Notes: generated from the letters alone by a model not told the origin. 22,916 nt of DNA from Gaiellasilicea sp039914895 (GCA_039914895.1 JBDSOJ010000264.1:1-22916); one strand, 5' to 3'; counted from the first letter of the stretch, positions 1 to 8,130 are shown. Translations and numbers: made by a program.

Positions 1-3000
1 TCAGTGGCAGTTGGTGGTGCCGCTGTCGCTGTAGCTCTTGCCTGCTTCGGGGACGAACTGCCAGTCGTAGCTGCTCGCGTGCAGGGTCAGCTTGAGCACG
101 CCGAAGGTGTCGGTCTGACGGGCGAGACTGTTCGCCTGGATCGTGCCGAAGCTCGTCTCGAGGCTCTTCCCGCCGGTCCCGACCACGAACTGGGCGATCC
201 CGCGCGCATCGTCGCGGAGGCCGTCCGGGGTCTGCGGCGCGAACCGCTCGTAGTCGTGGTCGTGCGAGGAGAGAATCAGCTCCGCTCCGCTCCCATGGAG
301 GAGGCGCACGAGGGCGTCCGTCCTGGCGTCGGTGCCGTGGCGAGGGCCGCTCGACCAGCGTGCGTTGTGCCAGAAGGCGAGCGTGCAACTGGCAGGATGA
401 GCGGCCAGATCGTCTCTCAGCCAGTCGAGCTGGCTCGTTCCCGCACTACAGCCGCCGACGTTGGGATCCGAGCACTGCGAATTGAGCGAAATAATGTGCC
501 AGGCGCCGAGGTCAAACGAGAACGGCTTGTATGGAGCCGGCCCTGCGCGGGTGCCGAAGTAGGTGTACCAGTCGCCGCCGCCGTAGTAGTCGTGCGAGCC
601 GCCCGCCGTCGCCCAGGTCTTGCTCTTGAACGCGCCCCAGGAGCGGTCGTATGAGTTCTGGAAGTTCGCGAGCGTCCCCGTCTCGTACTGAGCGTCGCCG
701 AGATTCAGCACCGCAGTGGGATTCATCTGCGTGATCACGTCCGCCGTGAACTGCTGCCGGCACGTCGTCGCGGAGGCACCGTAGCCCGGGACGCACGCGA
801 TATCACCCGCCGCCGCGATCACCGGATCTCCACCGGAGGGAGGCGGCGGCGGCGGCGGGTCGTTGCCGACGTTGAAGCCGACGGAGGCGGAGGTACCCCA
901 GTTACCCGCTGCGTCGCTGGCCCTGGCGAAGATCACGTGCGATCCGTCCGAGAAGGCGCTGCTGTTCCAGGAGCTCGTCCAGGGCGCGCCGTTTCCGTCC
1001 CACCCGACCTCGGCGCCGTCGACGAACCACTTCACCTGGGTGACGGCAATGTTGTCCGACGCGTTCGCACTCAGCGTTACCGTGCCGGACACGGTTGCGC
1101 CGGCAGCCGGCGACGTGACCGAGACGGAGGGTGATTCGGTGTCGGCACACGCGAGGGTCGCCGCGGGCCAGTATGTCTTGGCGGATCGGTTCCCGGCAGA
1201 GTCGTAGGCGTCCACGGCAAAGCTGTAGCTCGTCCCGCACGAGAGTCCGGTGAAGGTGTAGCCAAGCTGCGTGGCGGAGCCGACGAGTGCGCCGTCGCGG
1301 TAGAGGCCGTAGCCTGCGACGCCGGAGTCGTCGATCGACGCGCTCCACGCGAGGGCAACGCTCGTCAGGCTCGTTGCCGTCACCGTGACGTTGGTCGGCG
1401 GGCTCGGCGGGTTGACGTCCGCGCAGGAGCTCGTCGGAAGGGTGACAGACGCCTTCGCCGACCGGTTCCCGGCAGCGTCGTAGGCGTCCACGGCGAGCGT
1501 GTAGCTCGTTCCGCAGCTGAGCCCGGTGAACGTGTAGTTCGTCGCTCCGCTGGAGCCGATCGCGGTCCCGTCCCGGTACAGGCCATAGCCGACGACAGCG
1601 ACGTTGTCGGTGGCCGCGGACCACGAGAGCGTCACGCTGCTCGCCGTACTACCGGTGGCGATCAGGTTGCTCGGGGCTGCGGGTGGCGTCGTGTCGGTAC
1701 CGGCGGTAACCCGGTACTCGTACGCGCCGATGTCCGTGTCGACAACCCCGTCGCCGTTGCCGTCGACCGGGACGGGAAGCATGTCGAAGTCACGCTCCAG
1801 CCCGAGGTTCGCGCCGTTGTCCACCGCCGGACTCGAACCCTGAAGGTGGAGATCCTCTCCAGTCGAGCCGACGAACCTCGGGTTGGCGATGATGCTGCTC
1901 GCCCCCTTGGTGAACTGCACGATCCCGCCGGAGAAGAGGTCGTGGTCCTCGTCGACCGGGCCGTCTGCGTACCCGACCTTCCAGACCGCCTGGATGACGT
2001 TGTCGCGGAGGCGGAGGATGTCCCTCGTGCACCCCGAGCTGCAGACGAAACCCTGGCTCGCGCTGCCGGTCAGAAAGACGGTGTTGTTGTACGCGTGCGT
2101 TCGCAAGACCGGCCCGAAGCTGCTGCTCGAGCCACGTGTGATGAGGAACTTCGACGTGCCGAGCGACGAGCGGACGACGTTATACGAGTACGTGTTGTCT
2201 GCCGAGCGGGAGTGGCCGAGCTCGGTGAAGTCCTGGTTCTCGATGGCGAGGTTGTGGTGGATCGTGCTCTCCCTGCCGCCGTAGATCTCGACGGCCGCTC
2301 CGTCCCGTCCGTAGTCGTACGAGAAGGCATCCGAGCCCGAGATCGTGTTGTAGGCGATCTCGGTGCGGTCTCCGGCGACGAGGACGCCGAAGGCGCCGGA
2401 GTCGTCGTTGGTCGGGCTCGAGGTGAGCACTGACATCTTGTTGTTGTCCCTGATCTCGTTGCCCAGGATCTTGCTGTCGAGCGCGCTCGACTTGATGTCG
2501 ACGCCGGCGACGTTCCGCGTGATGAGGCTGTTCTCGACGCGGTCGTTGCTTCCGAGCAGCTCGACGCCCGCCCATGAACAGTTGTCCGCATGAACGTCGC
2601 GGAGCACGATCCAGGAACCCGAGAGGACAACGCAGCTACCCGCACCGCTGACGATCGGCTGGGCACCCGCGCCGTAGGCCCCAACGGCGATGGGGGCGGC
2701 GGCCGTGCCGCTGCGTGAGACCGTAAGGCTGCCGGTCCAGCTTCCTCCACGTCGGAGCAGCAAAGCGTCTCCGGGGAGGAGCGGCGCGCTGCCGGCCTTC
2801 GCGAGCGTCTTCCAGGGCGCCGCCTCCGAGGTGCCGGCGTTGGCGTCATTGCCGGTCGCGTCGTCGACGTAGTACGTTGTCCCAGGATCGCCGGGGCAAG
2901 CGCTCGTAGCCCCGGGGAGACTCGACCGGGCGGAGATGTTTCCCGCGAGGTCGTAGGCCTCGACTGCGAGCATGTACCCGGTGCCGCAGGTGAGCGACGC

Positions 3001-4014
3001 GAAGGTGTAGTTCGTCCCGGTCGTACTCGCGACCTGGGTGCCGTTCAGGTACGTGCTGTAAGCGAACACGCCGATGTTGTCGGAAGAGGGCGTCCAGGTG
3101 AGCGAGACCGTGCTCTGCGTCGCGTCGCTCTGCACGAGATTCGTCGGCGCGGTCGGGGGCTGCGTATCGGGACACGCTGTCGTGGCGACCGTGAGCGACG
3201 TCCTCGAAGAGCGGTTCCCCGCGACGTCGTAGGCGTCGACCCCGATGGTGTAGATCCGGCCACACGCGAACTCGCCGAAGGTGAAGCTTGGCTGGGTGGC
3301 CGATCCGACCGGAGCGCCGTCGACGTAGACCCCGTAACCGGCGACGGCCACGTCGTCCGTCGAGGCGCCCCACACCGCGGAGATGCTGGTCGCCGTCGAC
3401 CCGGTCGCACCGAGATTCGTTGGCGCGGAGGGCGGCGTTACGTCAATCGTTCCGATCTCTTCGACCACGAGCTGGGGAGCCCGGGCCAGTCCACGCTCTC
3501 TCGTCGCGAGCGTGAAGTAGCTCATGCTCGCGCTGGTCAAGGCGAAGCTGTACGTGCCGTCGCCGCGTACCAGTGGCGTGACGTCCAACGAGAGCCATGA
3601 GTTCGTCGCAAACGGGCCGGAGAGGGCCGTCACGGAGTCGGACGCCGGCGGGGCGTTGAGGTAACTGAGCGTCGACTCTTGCCAGGAGTTGTCCGCCACT
3701 CCACGCACCTCGAAGCCTGTGGGATGGCTCTTGAGCGAGTACAGGCGGAGCCAGGCCTTGGCGACGGTTCCCGTGACGCCCGAGACGTTGAAGCGCACGT
3801 AGCCGCGCCGCGGAGCACCGTCCACCCGCATGTACCCGAGCGACCCGTGCACCTTCTTCGGCGAGACGGCGCTGACATACGAGTCGGCCGTTGCGGTGTA
3901 CGTCAGCGAGAGAATCGGCCCGGCGCGGCCCGCGCCCGGAACGAAGGCCGCGAGAACGGCGCCTCCGATCAGGAATGCGATGGATAGAGGGCCTATCGGG
4001 CGGCGTGTTCGCAT
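1..4014 (-). CDS. Large secreted multidomain protein: DNRLRE, FN3 x2, beta-helix, FN3 x2, Ig-like, metallophosphatase
   Basis: The longest possible frame starts at GTG 4056 (1351 aa; numbering here uses it). I prefer ATG 4014 (residue 15), which opens a classic signal peptide (MRTRR, then a hydrophobic run ending near AGRA). Neither start has a strong ribosome site. Order seen: DNRLRE/CBM96-like jelly roll (about 50-200); FN3 modules (206-296, 297-387); right-handed beta-helix of pectate-lyase type with Asn-rich turns, opening YYVDDATGNDANAGT and closing DGNGDGVVDTDIGAYEY (395-782); FN3 modules (788-880, 881-971); Ig-like domain (974-1065); poly-Pro linker; calcineurin-like metallophosphatase (1076-1351) with AAGD, NLGD, WHN and SHDHDYER motifs. 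The usual GNH[D/E] metal motif reads GSHD (1153-1156). The final stop is complete at bases 1-3. Exported carbohydrate binding or cell-surface phosphoester hydrolysis is inferred from the domains; the substrate is unknown. Confidence 0.87.
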   Translation of the reverse strand: MRTRRPIGPLSIAFLIGGAVLAAFVPGAGRAGPILSLTYTATADSYVSAVSPKKVHGSLGYMRVDGAPRRGYVRFNVSGVTGTVAKAWLRLYSLKSHPTGFEVRGVADNSWQESTLSYLNAPPASDSVTALSGPFATNSWLSLDVTPLVRGDGTYSFALTSASMSYFTLATRERGLARAPQLVVEEIGTIDVTPPSAPTNLGATGSTATSISAVWGASTDDVAVAGYGVYVDGAPVGSATQPSFTFGEFACGRIYTIGVDAYDVAGNRSSRTSLTVATTACPDTQPPTAPTNLVQSDATQSTVSLTWTPSSDNIGVFAYSTYLNGTQVASTTGTNYTFASLTCGTGYMLAVEAYDLAGNISARSSLPGATSACPGDPGTTYYVDDATGNDANAGTSEAAPWKTLAKAGSAPLLPGDALLLRRGGSWTGSLTVSRSGTAAAPIAVGAYGAGAQPIVSGAGSCVVLSGSWIVLRDVHADNCSWAGVELLGSNDRVENSLITRNVAGVDIKSSALDSKILGNEIRDNNKMSVLTSSPTNDDSGAFGVLVAGDRTEIAYNTISGSDAFSYDYGRDGAAVEIYGGRESTIHHNLAIENQDFTELGHSRSADNTYSYNVVRSSLGTSKFLITRGSSSSFGPVLRTHAYNNTVFLTGSASQGFVCSSGCTRDILRLRDNVIQAVWKVGYADGPVDEDHDLFSGGIVQFTKGASSIIANPRFVGSTGEDLHLQGSSPAVDNGANLGLERDFDMLPVPVDGNGDGVVDTDIGAYEYRVTAGTDTTPPAAPSNLIATGSTASSVTLSWSAATDNVAVVGYGLYRDGTAIGSSGATNYTFTGLSCGTSYTLAVDAYDAAGNRSAKASVTLPTSSCADVNPPSPPTNVTVTATSLTSVALAWSASIDDSGVAGYGLYRDGALVGSATQLGYTFTGLSCGTSYSFAVDAYDSAGNRSAKTYWPAATLACADTESPSVSVTSPAAGATVSGTVTLSANASDNIAVTQVKWFVDGAEVGWDGNGAPWTSSWNSSAFSDGSHVIFARASDAAGNWGTSASVGFNVGNDPPPPPPPSGGDPVIAAAGDIACVPGYGASATTCRQQFTADVITQMNPTAVLNLGDAQYETGTLANFQNSYDRSWGAFKSKTWATAGGSHDYYGGGDWYTYFGTRAGPAPYKPFSFDLGAWHIISLNSQCSDPNVGGCSAGTSQLDWLRDDLAAHPASCTLAFWHNARWSSGPRHGTDARTDALVRLLHGSGAELILSSHDHDYERFAPQTPDGLRDDARGIAQFVVGTGGKSLETSFGTIQANSLARQTDTFGVLKLTLHASSYDWQFVPEAGKSYSDSGTTNCH
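1144..1695 (-). repeat. Tandem FN3-module repeat, C-terminal pair
   Basis: Two successive stretches of about 275 bases encode FN3 modules that share GLYRDG, YTFTGLSCGTSY and VDAYDxAGNRSAK. The copies are recognisably similar at DNA level, for example around 1185-1260 and 1455-1535, which suggests internal duplication within the exoprotein gene. Confidence 0.75.
2896..3441 (-). repeat. Tandem FN3-module repeat, N-terminal pair
   Basis: Two further FN3 modules of the same exoprotein lie on the other side of the beta-helix. They share TPPSAPTNL/QPPTAPTNL openings and AYDxAGN endings with the C-terminal pair, but are more diverged from each other than that pair is. Confidence 0.7.
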
Positions 4015-4086
4015 TGCGTCCACTATCGGTTCCCGGTCGTGGCTCTGTATCGCCACATCTAGGTATTTGGCGCAGACGCTACGGCC

Positions 4087-4308
4087 TCAGAGGATTCCAC
4101 GCTGATAGGCGAGCGCGATCGCGTGCGTGAGGTTCTTGGCGCCGAGCTTCGCCTGAAGCGCGCGTCTCTGGGTCGCGATCGTGTGCTCCGATTTGCAGAG
4201 TGTCTTGCCCGTCTCTTTCGCGGAGAGGCCCTCGGCCGCTGCGCGTAGCACCTCCAACTCGCGCGTCGTGAGCCCACGTCCCTCGAGCTGAAGCTGGAGG
4301 AGACTCAC
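4087..4308 (-). CDS. Minimal LuxR/GerE-type DNA-binding protein (73 aa)
   Basis: Almost the whole product is a LuxR-type helix-turn-helix: LTTRELEVLRAAAEGLSAKE, then SEHTIATQRRALQAKLGAKN and a short C-terminal tail. No receiver or ligand domain is present. The frame stays open upstream to 4689, but that part reads as low-complexity Arg/Pro/Ser shadow. The GTG at 4308 overlaps the TGA of the upstream small gene as GTGA, so I place the start there, with translation coupled. The next gene downstream is the secreted multidomain protein, whose start lies 30-73 bases beyond this stop, so this protein may regulate it or be co-transcribed with it. DNA binding follows from the family; target and trigger are unknown. 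Confidence 0.75.
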   Translation of the reverse strand: MSLLQLQLEGRGLTTRELEVLRAAAEGLSAKETGKTLCKSEHTIATQRRALQAKLGAKNLTHAIALAYQRGIL

Positions 4309-4469
4309 GCGGCCGTGCCCACGAGCCGCAGGCACGCCCGCGTGAGGACCTCGAAATGTGGCGCGCGGCGGCGCACCCTGTGGGCGATGCTCCGGACGAG
4401 CGCCAGGTGGCGAACCACGAACCGGTCCAGAACCATTCTCTGCTGTTGTCCGAGCGTAGGAGCAGGCAT
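4305..4469 (-). CDS. Small protein of unknown function (54 aa), coupled to LuxR-type regulator
   Basis: ATG at 4469 is preceded by GGAG with a five-base spacer. An alternative ATG at 4517 would give 70 aa with a weaker site. The product is basic and probably helical (MVLDRFVVRHLALVRSIAHRVRRR), with no family I recognise. The stop overlaps the GTG of the LuxR-type protein by four bases, which is the main evidence that it is a real gene. It might be a partner or sensor peptide for that regulator, or merely a coupling leader. Confidence 0.5.
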   Translation of the reverse strand: MPAPTLGQQQRMVLDRFVVRHLALVRSIAHRVRRRAPHFEVLTRACLRLVGTAA

Positions 4470-4609
4470 GGAGGCTCCGGGTGATCTCAACCGTGATTCG
4501 GGCAAGGCCGAACTCATAGCGACTATCTCTAGCAGGTGAGTCGGACAGCCCGGCCGGGCGTCGCAGGACGCGAATCGCTTCGCTCCGCACCGGTCGTCCC
4601 CGGATCGCG

Positions 4610-5611
4610 CTAGGCCATCCCAAGCCTGAAATGTTCGGCAAGAGCGCCGACTGCCTGCGCCGCATCCCACGCCGCGGGGAGACCAACACGTTCCGCAGGA
4701 ACCCCTTGGAGGACCTGATGGAGCGTCACCTCCTCGGCCTCGGCAGCCGCTGCGAGCGCCCCGCTCCAGCGCTCGTCTGCGACGGTCCGCAGCTTTGCCC
4801 TCTGCTCGGCGAGCAGTGCGATGCCTGCCTCGACGACAGCGCCGCGCTCCAGCGGGGCGACGGAAAGTTCCCGACCGGAACCGCCCCGCTCAATGAGGAC
4901 GACTCGGCCGATCGCCAAAGGTGAACGAGCGGCGAGCCCCACCTCCGTCGCCTCGACGCGAATCGGGGGGCGAACGTAGCCCCGGGATAGCGCGTCGGCC
5001 GCCCACCGCAGTTGGAGGCCCCGCCTCCTCCTCGATGAGAGTGCCGCATGGGCAGCGGGGGCGGTGCGACGGACATCTGGGTAGAGGCGGAGACGGCGGG
5101 GGAACGGGCGGCAGCCACGCGGTGCTTCGAGCAGGACCTGATCGTCGCCGAGGAGCATCCTTCCGGAGGAGAGGGCGAGGAAGGCGAGGGAACTCTTCCC
5201 GCTCCGCGACCGTCCCATGACGATGACGGCGCCACCGTCCTCCGAGAAGGCGGCGGCGGGGAGGAGCACGAGCCCGCGGCGGGCGGCGGCGACCGAGATG
5301 AGCGGCTCGACCACGTAGCCCTGAACGAGGGAGAGCGCGAAAGACCGCGGGCGGCCGGCGAGTTGGATCGAGGCGCGAAGCCACTCGCTCTCCGGGGAAG
5401 CGAGATCGACGTGCCAGCGTACGCTTTTGTGGCCGCCGCGGAGGACTCCGCGCGGACAGTTGGAGGCAGGCGCGCCAAACTGGATCTGGACGTCGGCTGA
5501 GCCCGCGGCCGCGGCCGCGGCCGCGTACTCGGCGTCGAAGTGACGGAAGACGGCCCCGCTTCCCCCGACGGAAAGAGCGAGGCCGGGCGCGAACTCGTAG
5601 CGCCGAGGCAT
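4610..5611 (-). CDS. HPr-kinase-like P-loop protein, second of a tandem pair (333 aa)
   Basis: The start is ATG 5611, five bases after the stop of the upstream paralogue, although the frame is open to 5890. Numbered from that ATG, a Walker A motif GRSRSGKSS lies at 133-141 and a Walker-B-like LLGDD at 153-157, the arrangement of HPr kinase/phosphorylase-related ATPases. The N-terminal 120 residues have no recognisable domain and include a seven-Ala run (30-36). The residues beyond 240 (ATEVGLAARSPLAIGRVVLIER) fit the C-terminal part of these kinase-like proteins. Relatives in other bacteria include precursor-peptide kinases of lasso-peptide clusters, but no peptide, PqqD-like or cyclase gene is visible here. 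Substrate unknown; phosphotransfer is inferred. Confidence 0.72.
   Translation of the reverse strand: MPRRYEFAPGLALSVGGSGAVFRHFDAEYAAAAAAAGSADVQIQFGAPASNCPRGVLRGGHKSVRWHVDLASPESEWLRASIQLAGRPRSFALSLVQGYVVEPLISVAAARRGLVLLPAAAFSEDGGAVIVMGRSRSGKSSLAFLALSSGRMLLGDDQVLLEAPRGCRPFPRRLRLYPDVRRTAPAAHAALSSRRRRGLQLRWAADALSRGYVRPPIRVEATEVGLAARSPLAIGRVVLIERGGSGRELSVAPLERGAVVEAGIALLAEQRAKLRTVADERWSGALAAAAEAEEVTLHQVLQGVPAERVGLPAAWDAAQAVGALAEHFRLGMA
5505..5525. repeat. GCGGCC hexamer repeat within the HPr-kinase-like gene
   Basis: Three and a half copies of GCGGCC encode a poly-alanine run on the minus strand (residues 30-36 of the second kinase-like protein). Such a tract could change copy number by slippage. 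Confidence 0.7.
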
Positions 5612-5616
5612 TTCCG

Positions 5617-6774
5617 CTAGAGGGCGCGACGGATCGCTTTCGCCACGGTTCGAGGATCGGTCGGAAACGGTGCTCGCACGTCGAGAATCGTGGTCGCCGA
5701 AAGCACGTCTACGAGGAAGCGCTCGTCTGCCCGCTCGGTCTCCGTTCGCCGACTCGATCCATCCGGGAAGGGGTATCTCGCGCGCTCGTAGAGGTCGAAG
5801 AGGCCGCGGCGCTCGAAGGCAGCCGCCCGCGCTAACCTCCGCGCGGCCCATTCCGCGCTGCCCTCGCCGACGACAACCGGCTCGCCGCACGGGATTGTCG
5901 TCAGGAGGGCAACCACCCCGAGCGGAGCCGTCCAGCCGTCATCGGTCGCCCGGCCGTACGAGGAACGGAGCTGAGATGGGCTGAGGGCGGCGCGCTCCGC
6001 GAGCGCGACTGCCTGGTCGATCGCTCCGACGACGACCCCACCGAGGCGTCCCGCCGGCCGCCTCCCCCGAACCGGGCGCGCGAGCCCGGCCACGACGCCT
6101 GCTCCAGTCAGCTGCACCCGCGCGGCAATCGGAAGCGAACGCCGGAGACGTGGCGTGTATGGGAGAACCCAGCGGCGAATGCCGACCGAAATGGGAAAGG
6201 CGCCGGCGACTCCGTCGGAGGTCACGATCGTCCACTTGTCCGAGAGAAAGCGCGCGCCGTCCTCGAGGAACGCGAGCGCCGTCTCGGTCTTGCCGCTCTC
6301 GGACCAGCCACCCACGAGGAGCGCCCGTCCTCCGATGTCGACCGCCGTCGCATGCAGCGCCGCCGCACCGTGGGCAAGCATCTGGACCTGCAGTAGGGGC
6401 CGAACGGCGAGCCGAAACAGGCGCGCAAGCGGGAAGCCCTCTTGGTAGACGAATCGCCGCTCGTCGATCGAACGTGGAAGGCTGCACCACCGCCCGCCGA
6501 GGAGAAGGTAGTAGCGATCGCCGGCCGCCGCCGTGACGACGTCGTCACCGGCCGGGTTTTGCAGATCTTCGAAGCGGGGCGATTCACCAGGAGCAGCGGG
6601 CTCGAGGATGAGTAGAGCATCGTCGACGCTTCCCGGGACGGGTTCGTAAGGGTCCATGTGCGAGCGCGCCAAGGCAAGTACGCCTGGGTTGGTGTCCGAG
6701 ATCGCGAGGCTCGCACGTCCGTGGAGACGAAAGACGGTGGCTACGGCGCGAACCCTAGTCGAACCCTCCTCCAC
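5617..6774 (-). CDS. HPr-kinase-like P-loop protein, first of a tandem pair (385 aa)
   Basis: The product has a Walker A motif GGWSESGKTETAL at 155-167, preceded by LHATAV (140-145), and a Walker-B-like FLSDKW (176-181). This matches the HPr kinase-related fold (serine-kinase type rather than ABC type). The GTG start at 6774 is the first start in the frame and lacks a clear ribosome site; ATG at residue 40 is an alternative. The stop lies five bases before the next paralogue, so the two are surely co-transcribed. The pair differs strongly in sequence, so the duplication is old or the two were assembled separately. The phosphorylated partner cannot be told from this window. Confidence 0.72.
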   Translation of the reverse strand: MEEGSTRVRAVATVFRLHGRASLAISDTNPGVLALARSHMDPYEPVPGSVDDALLILEPAAPGESPRFEDLQNPAGDDVVTAAAGDRYYLLLGGRWCSLPRSIDERRFVYQEGFPLARLFRLAVRPLLQVQMLAHGAAALHATAVDIGGRALLVGGWSESGKTETALAFLEDGARFLSDKWTIVTSDGVAGAFPISVGIRRWVLPYTPRLRRSLPIAARVQLTGAGVVAGLARPVRGRRPAGRLGGVVVGAIDQAVALAERAALSPSQLRSSYGRATDDGWTAPLGVVALLTTIPCGEPVVVGEGSAEWAARRLARAAAFERRGLFDLYERARYPFPDGSSRRTETERADERFLVDVLSATTILDVRAPFPTDPRTVAKAIRRAL

Positions 6775-6817
6775 GTGAGGGGCCGACCCGAAAAGCGCTT
6801 GCTTCCCGGGCCGCCGC

Positions 6818-6832
6818 GGCGTACGCTACGCC
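6818..6832. promoter_or_regulatory. Inverted repeat upstream of the HPr-kinase-like pair
   Basis: GGCGTA-CGC-TACGCC forms perfect six-base arms about 44 bases before the GTG of the first kinase-like gene. The position suits an operator, but no core promoter hexamers are clear. Function inferred from position only. Confidence 0.3.
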
Positions 6833-6874
6833 AATTCCCTCCCACTCGACCTCGGGTGGGGATAGGGGTGGGAT

Positions 6875-7056
6875 TTGCGGCGCGGGTGTCCTGCGGGCAG
6901 CGGCGGCGGCAACGTGCGCGGTCGTCGGTCTGCTCGCGCTTCCCGGCGCCTCACTCTCGGCCGCCGGAGACGTCGGCTACGAGGGTCACTCCTTCAGCGG
7001 CACGTTGTTGCCAGGGTTCACCGAGGTAAGGTGCCTCACCCAACCCCGGGAGGCTC
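6875..7056 (+). pseudogene. Remnant of a secreted-protein gene (signal peptide plus start of mature protein)
   Basis: One frame through about 6888-7040 encodes a convincing signal peptide core (VLRAAAATCAVVGLLALPG, then ASLSAAG) followed by DVGYEGHSFSGT, the typical opening of large secreted proteins in soil actinobacteria as I recall it. That frame has no start codon; the nearest candidate, TTG 6875, is in another frame, so a frameshift lies near 6890. Homology stops around 7040 at a junction with the XRE gene region, and the rest of the protein is missing. I read it as the 5-prime stump of a deleted gene. Boundaries are approximate. Confidence 0.45.
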
Positions 7057-7377
7057 TTGGTTCATCACGTCGCAGAGAACATTCGCCGGCTCGCTGGCAT
7101 GTTTCTCGTCGAGCAGCAGCGGTTAGCTCGCGAGGTAGGTATCGCGCGTCAATCGATGCACGCTATCTACACCGGCCGGAGTCGCCCAAGTGCCGATACG
7201 GCCCTAGCGATCGCCAGAGCGTTTGGGATCACCGTTGAAGACCTCTACGCGGAACCGCGCCAGTGCCTGGCTGCCGCTCTCGAGCAACTCTACGAAGCTC
7301 CGATCACGGAACTCGAGGTAGGGGAGACCGACGTTGTCACGGGCAAGGTCACTCCGATCAGGAAGATGACGAGGTGA
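7057..7377 (+). CDS. XRE-family helix-turn-helix transcriptional regulator (106 aa)
   Basis: The N-terminal two thirds match the Xre/Cro HTH pattern: VAENIRRLAGMFLVEQQRLA, REVGIARQSMHAIYTGRSRP, SADTALAIARAFGITVEDLY. TTG 7057 is chosen because it includes helix 1 and follows GGGAGG with a very short three-base spacer; ATG 7099 would cut into the fold. The C-terminal 35 residues are not recognisable. The gene stands alone, convergent with a broken gene and next to a secreted-gene stump. A 60-base line here counts 62 percent GC against 75 percent in a fumC line, so it may be acquired. Target unknown. Confidence 0.75.
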   Translation: MVHHVAENIRRLAGMFLVEQQRLAREVGIARQSMHAIYTGRSRPSADTALAIARAFGITVEDLYAEPRQCLAAALEQLYEAPITELEVGETDVVTGKVTPIRKMTR

Positions 7378-7388
7378 CGTAGCAGGGT

Positions 7389-8130
7389 TCAGGTGCGCTC
7401 CTCGCGCGCGAGGCCAATCATCCAGGCAGCTTCAGCGAGCGCGGCGGAGCGGCGGGTCTTGTCGCTAACGTCTCCTTTAGCGATCCGCGCGTTCAGGCGC
7501 GAAAAGTCGGCGAAAGCGTCTTTCGGAAGCTCTGGTTGAGTGAGGCCGCGCCGTTCGCGCTTCGGCGATGACAACCGTCATCCGCGAAGTAGTCGGTGCT
7601 CATCACATCGTCGGCCGCGGTCGCGTGCGCGGCCTGCTTGAACGTTTCGTCGTCTAGGGCGCGTGTCTGTGCCTCCCACACACGAAAGCGGACTTTCGCC
7701 GCCGCGGCCAAGTCGCCGGTCTGCTCCCGCGTGAGGCGAAAGGCATCGTCCGGGTGTGAGCGCACATCTCCTCCAACATCTCAGCAGCGGCCCGATCAGT
7801 CGCTTCTCCGTGCAGGGCAGCCGCCTCGTGAAGGCCGCGCTTGCTCTCAGCAATCTTTTCATGTTCGAACCAGCCCTCGTCGGCTGCTAGCAGGCGCGCA
7901 AGAGGATGATCGAGCGGTTCCTCACCCCGTTGCCCCGAAGAGACGATGGCGGGCGCGATCCGATCCGATGGCCGCGCCGCCCCTGTCTCCCGGTCAAGCT
8001 GCCTTCTCGCGTCGCGATGAGCGTGGGCTGCGATGTTCTCGTAGTCACGTGTGGCAGCAACCCAACCTCGCAGCATCACTGCGAGAAAGAGCCCTACGGG
8101 CACCCGTAGAACGATTAGCCAGACGGGCAT
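7389..8130 (-). pseudogene. Frameshifted gene for a membrane-anchored protein of unknown family
   Basis: ATG 8130 is preceded by an excellent ribosome site (GGAGGAGG, two-base spacer), so the 5-prime end is genuine. The product begins MPVWLIVLRVPVGLFLAVML, one transmembrane or signal-anchor helix, then continues as a charged helical protein to about 7770. The frame is lost there, and the same kind of sequence continues in a second frame (about 7580-7760, through DYFADDG) and then in a third (about 7389-7570, FADFSRLNARIAKGDV to REERT). Joined, it would be about 245 aa. Two indels in one gene mean a pseudogene or sequence errors. I recognise no family. Confidence 0.6.

Noticed and set aside
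4054..4070. Near-palindrome ATACCTAGAT upstream of the exoprotein as a LuxR binding site
   Set aside because: Too short and imperfect to support a call, and it lies partly within the alternative coding start.
4309..4689. N-terminal extension of the LuxR-type protein
   Set aside because: Sequence is Arg/Pro-rich with no domain, and the GTGA overlap gives a better start.
5505..5525. GCGGCC repeat as a regulatory element
   Set aside because: It lies inside a coding frame and simply encodes poly-alanine.
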